A DNA stretch of 64,000 nt, from the NCBI GenBank assembly GCA_014529385.2, contig CM043963.1, positions 96,042,912 to 96,106,911 on the forward strand, given 5' to 3'. The notes beneath the pieces are model-generated. The model did no database searches, was not told the DNA's origin, and worked only from the letters and a program-made list of their open reading frames with translations. This document shows positions 57,701-64,000 of this stretch, piece by piece. The stretch is from Adiantum capillus-veneris (taxonomy: Eukaryota; Streptophyta; Polypodiopsida; Polypodiales; Pteridaceae). Each line of letters opens with the position of its first letter. The first letter of the stretch is position 1. Position numbers and translations under genes: made by a program.

Positions 57701-60089
57701 ATGGGGGTAAGGTTTAAGCCAAGCAACCAAGAGACCTCTTGTCAAGGCTTGGAGGAGGTAGGTCCTCAAGAGAACGAAGGTGTTCAAGATGAAGGGATGT
57801 TGGAAGGTATGCTATCAACAACACTTACAAAGGATGAAAGAGAGGAGTTCAAATGTGTGCTAAGGAAGTTTCCTAGGCTTTTTGCTAAAGACTACACCAA
57901 CGTGCGTGGGGTAGATGTTGTTCAACACAAGATTGAGTTAAAGCCAGAGGCCACACCTAAAGCTCAGAAGCTACGAAGGCTAGGAGTTATAAAGGAACAG
58001 GCTCTACTCAAGGAGGTAAGAAAGCTTCTAGCAGCAGGTTTCATTTATCCAGTGGAGAATTCAGAGTGGGTCTCTCCTGTTGTTGTCACTCCTAAGAAAA
58101 ATGGCAAGTGGAGGGTGTGTGGATTACCGTCCCCTCAATGAGGCAACAAAAAGAGATCACTTTCCCCTCCCATTCTAGGATGAGATACTAAATGAGGTAG
58201 CTGATCATGAGAAGTACACTGTGTGCGATGGTTACTTAGGTTACTTTCAAATAGGGATTGCATTGGAGGATCAATTGAAAACAACCTTTATCACTCCTTG
58301 GGGTTGTTATGCTTTTAGAGTCATTCCATTTGGTCTGACAAATGCTCCTGCAACATTCCAACGTTTCATGAATATGGTGTTTCAAGCATTCTTGGGAAAG
58401 TCAATTAGGGTGTTCATTGATGATTTCTGTATTTATAGCTCAAAATCATTGCATCTACAAAGGGTAGAAGAAGGTTTAAAGAAGCTCTACGACATGGGAG
58501 GTCAACTCAACCCCGACAAGTGCCATATAGGTGAGGATGAAGTAATCTTGCTTGGTCATAAAGTTTCTTACAAAGGTATTGAAGTGGATCCTTCAAAGGC
58601 AAAGGATATTATTGAGCTACCATCACCCAAGAGTCTTAAGGAGGTCATCTCATTCATTCAAAAGGTGAAGTATATGTCACGCTTCATTCACTTAGCCTCG
58701 GAGTTACTTCACCCTTTGCAAAAGTTGACACAACAAGTAGAATTTGCATGGTCTGATGAGCTTGAAGAGTACTTTTGTAACATTAAAGCCATTTTGTCAG
58801 AGCTACCAACACTCATGCCTCCTTGTTGGGAGTACACATTCTTTGTTAGCTCTAGTGCGGGGAAAGAAACAATTGGTGCAGTTTTGTTACAACAAGATCC
58901 CTATAGTACCAATATGAGGCCCATCTACTTTGCTAGTAGGGTCATGAATGCTTTAGAGAGAGGCTACACGGAGGCAGAACTCATGATGCTTCCTCTCATG
59001 TTTGCGATAAGGAAGTTTAGATCCTACTTGCTCCCAAAACCTTTTGTAATCCTCACTGCAGAGAATTTGTTCCCTTGGGTGTCATCTCAAATGAATCTTA
59101 GTACTAGGATCTCAAAGTGGATTATGGAGTTGCAAGAGTTTCAATACTCTTTCAAGGTAGAAGATAGTGTGCGTGCACAATTGGCAGGGATTCTCACTTA
59201 TAGGGTGCATGAAAAGGAGATTAAGGTGCCTGAAGTAAAGACCCTACCATTGCCACCACCAAAAAGTATTCCTAATGCTTTTACCTTGTTCTTTGATGGA
59301 GCTTTTCGTCGAGCCACAGGAAAAGCAGGGGGAGGGCTAGTGTTGCTCAACCCAAGTGGAGAGGTGGTCATGAAAGAGAAGTTCAATCTACCAAGTTCAG
59401 CTAGCAACAATGAAGCAGAATATGACACACTACTTCATGATTTAAAAATATGCATTGGCCATGGTATACAACGTCTCATGGTAAAAGGGGATGCACTTCT
59501 CATTGTGAAGCAGATTTTAGGCATTTGGGCATGCAAAAATGAAAGACTAAGGGCCAAAGTTCATACCATCCATAGGCTATTTAATCAATTTGAGGAGGTG
59601 CAATTATATCATATTCCTAGGAAACAAAATGAAGATGCTGATTTACTTGCACAACAAGCCGTTGCATGTGTAAAGAAAGAAGTGCAGGTCATCATGGTGG
59701 CGGCTGATGTGAAGCAACTGAGGTACCAGGGATTGGAGTCATTGGCTCCCATCGTTGGCTACATTTTGGAGGGTGAGTTTCCACCAGACTTCACAAAAGC
59801 TCAGAAGAGGAGACTCATGAAGAAGGCAAGCATGTATCTCTTCCTAGAAGGCTCCCTCTATCAAAGAGGCAAGGATAAAGTGTGCAGAAGAGTACCAACT
59901 ATCGCGGAAATTCCAGCCATTCTAAAAGGTTTGCATGAAGAGGCATGTGGTGGTCATTTTTTCCAAGAATTAAATGTGAAGAAGATTTTGCTTGCGGGGT
60001 ATGTTTGGCCAAGTCTGCATGTGGATGTCCAACATTGGTGTAAAAGTTGTCACAATTGTCAGGTAAATGGGAATAGAAGATTGATTTAG
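57701..60089 (+). pseudogene. RT, native RNase H, archaeal-type RNase H and integrase zinc domain
   Basis: RT starts in 57701-58141 (ELKPEATPKAQKLRRL, SEWVSPVVVTPKKNGKWRV). A one-base shift near 58118 and a TAG at 58176-58178 precede the main frame 58221-60089 (622 codons). RT catalytic motif FIDDFCIY is near residue 64 of that frame. The native RNase H follows but has lost acidic residues: FVSSSAGKETIGAVL where TDAS is usual, and LTAENLF where TDH is usual. Next is an archaeal-type RNase H with DEDD residues in place (LFFDGAF, SNNEAEY, VKGDALL, NEDADLLAQ; about residues 352-495). The integrase zinc site (HEEACGGHF..CKSCHNC) closes the frame before a TAG at 60087-60089. Confidence 0.92.
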
Positions 60090-60104
60090 GGTCCAAGGCA
60101 AATT

Positions 60105-61151
60105 GTGCTTGCAAATGGACCCTTTGAAAAGTGGGGCATTGATGCTATGGGTCCTCTGCCTAGGACAAAAAATGGTAAACTCTACATTCTAGTGGGTGTA
60201 GACTATATGACTAGGTGGGTGGAAGCACAAAGTGTGGCAAAGGTAAATGAGAGGACAGTGAGCAAATTTGTCTACGCTCACATTTGTTGTAGATTTGACA
60301 CACCTTTGGAGATTGTTTCTGATAATGGTCCAGGGTTTAGAAAGAGATTGCTCACAGAAGTCTGTGAAGAACTTCGCATTCTACATCGTCACAGTACACC
60401 CTACTATCCCCAATCAAATGGTTTGGTAGAAAAAGCTAATGGTGTCATTGCAGGCATCATTAGAAAGATGGTGAAAAACAAGACAAAGTTGTGGGATGAC
60501 TTCTTGGATGGTGCCTTGTGGGCGTATCGAACCACATATAGGGAAGCCACGGAGTTCACACCATTTCACTTGGTCTATGGTCAAGAGGCTTTACAGCCAA
60601 TTGAACTAAACATTCCAACAATGCGACTTCATGGCAAATCAGCACAAGATGATCAAGAAGCATGGATGGATCGACTTCTTACCTTAGCTGAGCTTGAGTG
60701 GAAAAGAGAAGCAGCATACGAGTGCTATAAGAGGAAAGCCACACAGACAAAGGAGAAGCTTGATAAGAATCTGAAGGACAAAGGCATCAATGAAGGAGAT
60801 CTTGTGCTAAGGTATGACAATCAACTCGATAATCGTTTTGATGCCAAATTTGAAACAAGATGGCAGGGGCCATACATAGTCAAGAAGGCTTTCAATTCAA
60901 GTTACTATCAACTTATGGACTTGAATGGGAAAGAGCACTCCAGGAAGGTAAACGGCTATCGCTTGAAGCCTTACTTGAGTCGCCTTCTACCAAAGGATCT
61001 ACCAGAGCAAAAGGTAACTATCCCATGTAAGTATTGTTCCATGAAGCATGAGTGTAACACAAACCAAAATTCCAAGGGGCCAAACAATGAAGATCTTGTC
61101 AAAGACTCTAAAGCACTCTCTTTGGAAAAGATTCTTTATGATGGTACATGA
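60105..61151 (+). pseudogene. integrase of the 18-kb element (catalytic core and C-terminus)
   Basis: It continues the RT frame after the TAG at 60087. The catalytic triad is complete: D13 (WGIDAMGPL), D73 (IVSDNGPGF) and E109 (NGLVEKANG), a D,D(35)E spacing. HSTPYYPQSNGLVEK is conserved. The C-terminal GPY/F module is present (FETRWQGPYIVKKAF, then VNGYRLKPYLSRLL). There is no chromodomain, as expected for Tat rather than chromovirus lineages. The ATG at 60105 is internal; the true protein would be the pol C-terminus. The last 40 residues are variable and end just before the polypurine tract. Confidence 0.92.
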
Positions 61152-61164
61152 ATATACCATCATC

Positions 61165-61179
61165 CTGGGGGAGGGCTAA
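61165..61179 (+). other. polypurine tract of the 18-kb element
   Basis: CTGGGGGAGGGCTAA ends at the base before the 3' LTR; the purine core is 61167-61175. Confidence 0.8.
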
Positions 61180-63554
61180 TGATAGCCGTTTTTTCGGCTC
61201 TCTGTAATTGCCATAGTGAGTTATCTGACCCTATAAAATCACTCAAACACTGTGGTTACCCTCACCCTTTCACTGTATATAGGTGCGTGTGAGTTAGGAG
61301 ACTTTTCCCATATCTCCTTACTGAAATAAAAAACCCTCAATTAGCTAGTCATTGGGCTAGTTGAGCCAAAAAAATAAAAAATATAAGTATATTATGGCCC
61401 ATGCGTATGTAAATATTTCTTTGTATATAGGGCCTAAATAAAAGATTTTTTCATAATTATTTTGGTATCTATTTAAATATTTCTACCTAGGTGTGTGTTA
61501 TTTATGCTCTGTACATTGCCTCACCATTACCACAATTTTTCTTACCATTTTTCATACTCTTTATTCCATATAGAAATATTTTCATGTAAGCTTCTCTTAT
61601 ATTTGGTGTAACTCCACCCCAACAAAAATCCAAAAAAAGTAGTTTTATTTATGTGTATATTTTTTCACTATTGTGATTTTTCCCTTCCCACATCTATTTT
61701 GTTTTTTTTCTAAAAAATTAGAACACCAAAAATATTATTCTTTTTATGGTAGCCTCATAATGAGAGAGATTTCTTTTGACCCCTTTATATTTTTTCCACT
61801 TATATTATTTATATTTGACATGTACATATTTTTTTAGACCCCTCAATATTTGATTTTCTTAGTTGTACTATTCACTTATATCATGATCTCAACAATATCT
61901 TCAATTATAGACCTACCAAATAAGGTCAAGGGTAGGTGGCATGCATACATGCACTATGGAGGGCCCACTCTTGGAGGTATTCAAAAGAATCATCCAAAGA
62001 AGGATCCCACAAAGACTTTGTACAGGGGAAAAAAACAGTCGGTTTTGCTGAATTTTTAAAGTTCACTTGCTCTCCGAATTTGAAAAGGTGATACAAACAA
62101 AAGTTGTAGCTCGTGGGCTGAACTTTTGCCTCAAATTTTTCATATTTTTTTGAGCTACGAGCTGTGAGCTATGATTTTATTAGTGGACCCCAGTTTTCCC
62201 ATGCTATGCAGCCACACTCTCTCTTCCACTTTATCATTTTCCTCTTTCACACACACTTCTCCACTCATCATCCCCACCTCTCTCACCACTCCTCTCTGCA
62301 CCCTACTCACCTTCTCCTCAACCTTGAAGAATAAGAGAAACCATGGTGAACTCATACCTCCCACACACAATTCCATTCCAAAATTGACCGCCTAGTCTCA
62401 TTTTTCCTCCTCCAAATTACCCATATCTATCAAAAAAACCACAAAATTCATCCTCTTCTCTGAAAAGACAGCATCATGGTGGTTGATTACTCAGCTTCAA
62501 TTGCCTTGTCTCTCAAGGAAGGTCAAGAGTGGAGAAAAAATGTACCGTCAAAGCTAGTGGACCGTCAACAAGCGTCAAAATTGGCCCTACTCAAGACACT
62601 TGGAGCATCAACCTTGTAAGAAATCCACCTTTTCTTACCTCTTAAGAGTTTTTCTTCCTTATTTGTATCCTACATGGATACTCCCATTGTAAATATCCAA
62701 TTCCATTTGTAAATTAATACTAACTCTACTAACACTAACCCACTATGAAAAGTCCTATCACCTCCATTTCTCTCCTCTCTCTTTCCCCACCAACTTCTTG
62801 ATAATTCCAAGCAAAAGAAATTAGATAAATTGCTGAAAATCTAACCCAACCATGGTTAGAGGAGTAACCCTAGCCTTCAAAATTGCTATAAAAGGAGGGT
62901 GTAGCTAGCACAAAAAGGGGGGAGAAGAAAGAGCACTATGCTACAGCTTGAGAATCCAAGCTCAACCTCTTGAGAAGGAGCTCTTGAGTGGAATCTCATT
63001 GGCATTAGGCATATGTATGTGTTGTATTAGGGGTGATTAGCAAGGTAACTCTATGCCATTGTAAGAGAGAGGGATCATTAAATTGAGGGTAGGAAATCTA
63101 TCATTTCTCCTACTAGTGTAAGCCCAACATTTGCTGAATCAAGGAGGGTGAATTTGGACTAACCATGGATACCTTGTCTCCCTTCCAACGTGAAGTCATG
63201 GACAATAATGATGTGTAAGTGTCTTGGTGTTTTATTTAAGTTCTTGATAGCTTGTCTCCGGGTATTGTTATCAATTTAGCCATAAATCCCACATGCTGTA
63301 AGAGGGCGACAGGGTGGAGAGGACTCCCCTGGCCTTAAGACAGTGATTGGGGTGGATTTTTTCTTATGATGTGTTGTGGTGTAATGTACTCAGGCTATGT
63401 TGAACAAATACTAATCTCACTTTGATTGGTCATGACAGATTTGTAAGAAGGCATTAGTGCAACAAGCACCCCCTTCCCCCTTCTCTCTCTTTCTTACATA
63501 TATATATTTATGTTTGCTTGATCATTAACGATACACTTCAAAGCAGCCCGAGCA

Positions 63555-63600
<46 letters not shown>

Positions 63601-63859
63601 TTTTAGTGTGTGAGAGTGTTCCATTGGTGTTAGGGTTAGTGTAAATTCCTTGCTTGTTTGTGGGTTGCTCTAACGATTCTCCTCTTTTGCGTCCTAGTTC
63701 GCTCTTAAACTAGGTGGTGCCCCTTGTGTAGTTGGGATTTGGCTGTGGGTTTGTTGTTTTGGTTTGTGTTGTGTTGTGCCCCAGCCCCATTGAGTAACAC
63801 GGGAGCCTTGAAGGGTGTCTAGAGGTTGCTCTTCTTGTTGCCCACCCCGGACCGCTTCA
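61180..63859 (+). repeat. 3' LTR of the 18-kb element (2680 bp)
   Basis: Starts TGATAGCC, ends CCGCTTCA. Single TATA box (62887-62895). A (CT)n tract at about 63557-63596 replaces an interrupted pyrimidine tract in the 5' LTR. A 69-70 codon frame (61850-62059) is conserved in both LTRs only because the LTRs are copies. Confidence 0.92.
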
Positions 63860-64000
63860 GCAGCTATTAGTCTATTGTACGGTGTGGTGCTTCTTCTTCT
63901 CCTCTCTTTTCCCACAACTAGTAGCCCAACAATGACCCCCCTTGCCTTTGAACCCTTTTACCCATGACAATACTCAAGCGGCCAAGAAGCTCCAACTTGT
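63860..64000. other. right flank of the 18-kb element
   Basis: Starts with GCAG, the probable target duplication. No gene is visible in the remaining 140 bases. Confidence 0.5.

Larger units (their letters stand above)
45838..63859 (+). mobile_element. Tat/Ogre-like Ty3/gypsy retrotransposon, 18.0 kb including a nested copia
   Basis: LTRs 45838-48801 and 61180-63859 both start TGATAGCC and end CCGCTTCA. Flanks share GCAG (45834-45837 and 63860-63863), a probable (A)GCAG target duplication. The internal order is primer-binding site, accessory ORFs, gag, protease, RT, RNase H, second RNase H, integrase, polypurine tract. Dual RNase H and ORFs upstream of gag are features of the Tat lineage, best known in Ogre. 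About 5.57 kb is a nested copia insertion, leaving an element of about 12.5 kb. Pol holds four in-frame stops and two frameshifts, so it is defective, although the LTRs are very similar. Confidence 0.92.

Overview
The window looks like repeat-rich nuclear DNA of a land plant, most likely a homosporous fern. Three things point that way: layers of nested Ty1/copia and Ty3/gypsy LTR retrotransposons, decayed PPR gene copies with the motif block VDMYAKCGALHKAQKVLEEL (known to me from very large fern PPR families), and almost no intact host coding sequence. The fern assignment is inference; the transposon content is read directly. I see no rRNA, tRNA, CRISPR array or intact ordinary host gene.

Layout. 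1-9.4 kb: decayed PPR pseudogenes (about 953-1141 on the minus strand; 4123-5775 and 7501-8290 on the plus strand, built from a roughly 600-bp amplified unit), a Ty3/gypsy protease fragment (1976-2720) and a minus-strand copia LTR with primer-binding site (7221-7500). 9.4-21.1 kb: two decayed copia copies of one family. The second is split inside its integrase by a gag-only LTR element (15150-19619) with a 5-bp target duplication. 21.1-25.2 kb: no gene, but four long GA/TC microsatellites. 25.3-28.3 kb: a minus-strand gypsy pol relic carrying a 1.34-kb TTAA-flanked, piggyBac-like DNA element (26499-27840). 28.3-29.9 kb: a minus-strand copia relic with a 202-bp LTR. 32.1-34.1 kb: an AT-rich satellite with a strict 152-bp period. 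34.4-43.4 kb: a pair of 1.1-kb direct repeats, a gypsy gag-protease fragment, and a second gag-bearing non-autonomous element (35678-40436) that also carries an unknown ORF. 43.7-44.9 kb: another PPR relic.

45838-63859 is one 18-kb Tat/Ogre-like Ty3/gypsy element with 2.7-3.0 kb LTRs. It contains a younger 5.6-kb copia element (49828-55390, perfect ACAAG target duplication). Outside that insertion the element holds four small accessory ORFs upstream of gag (two pairs of paralogues), then gag, protease, RT, a decayed native RNase H, an intact-looking second archaeal-type RNase H, and integrase. Its pol carries at least four stops and two frameshifts. Its 5' LTR has a duplicated promoter block.

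The strongest leads are the accessory ORF cluster of the 18-kb element, the piggyBac-like element, the two gag-only elements that share one type of primer-binding site, the 152-bp satellite, and the PPR-derived 600-bp repeat. Short tandem duplications recur in nearly every decayed element.
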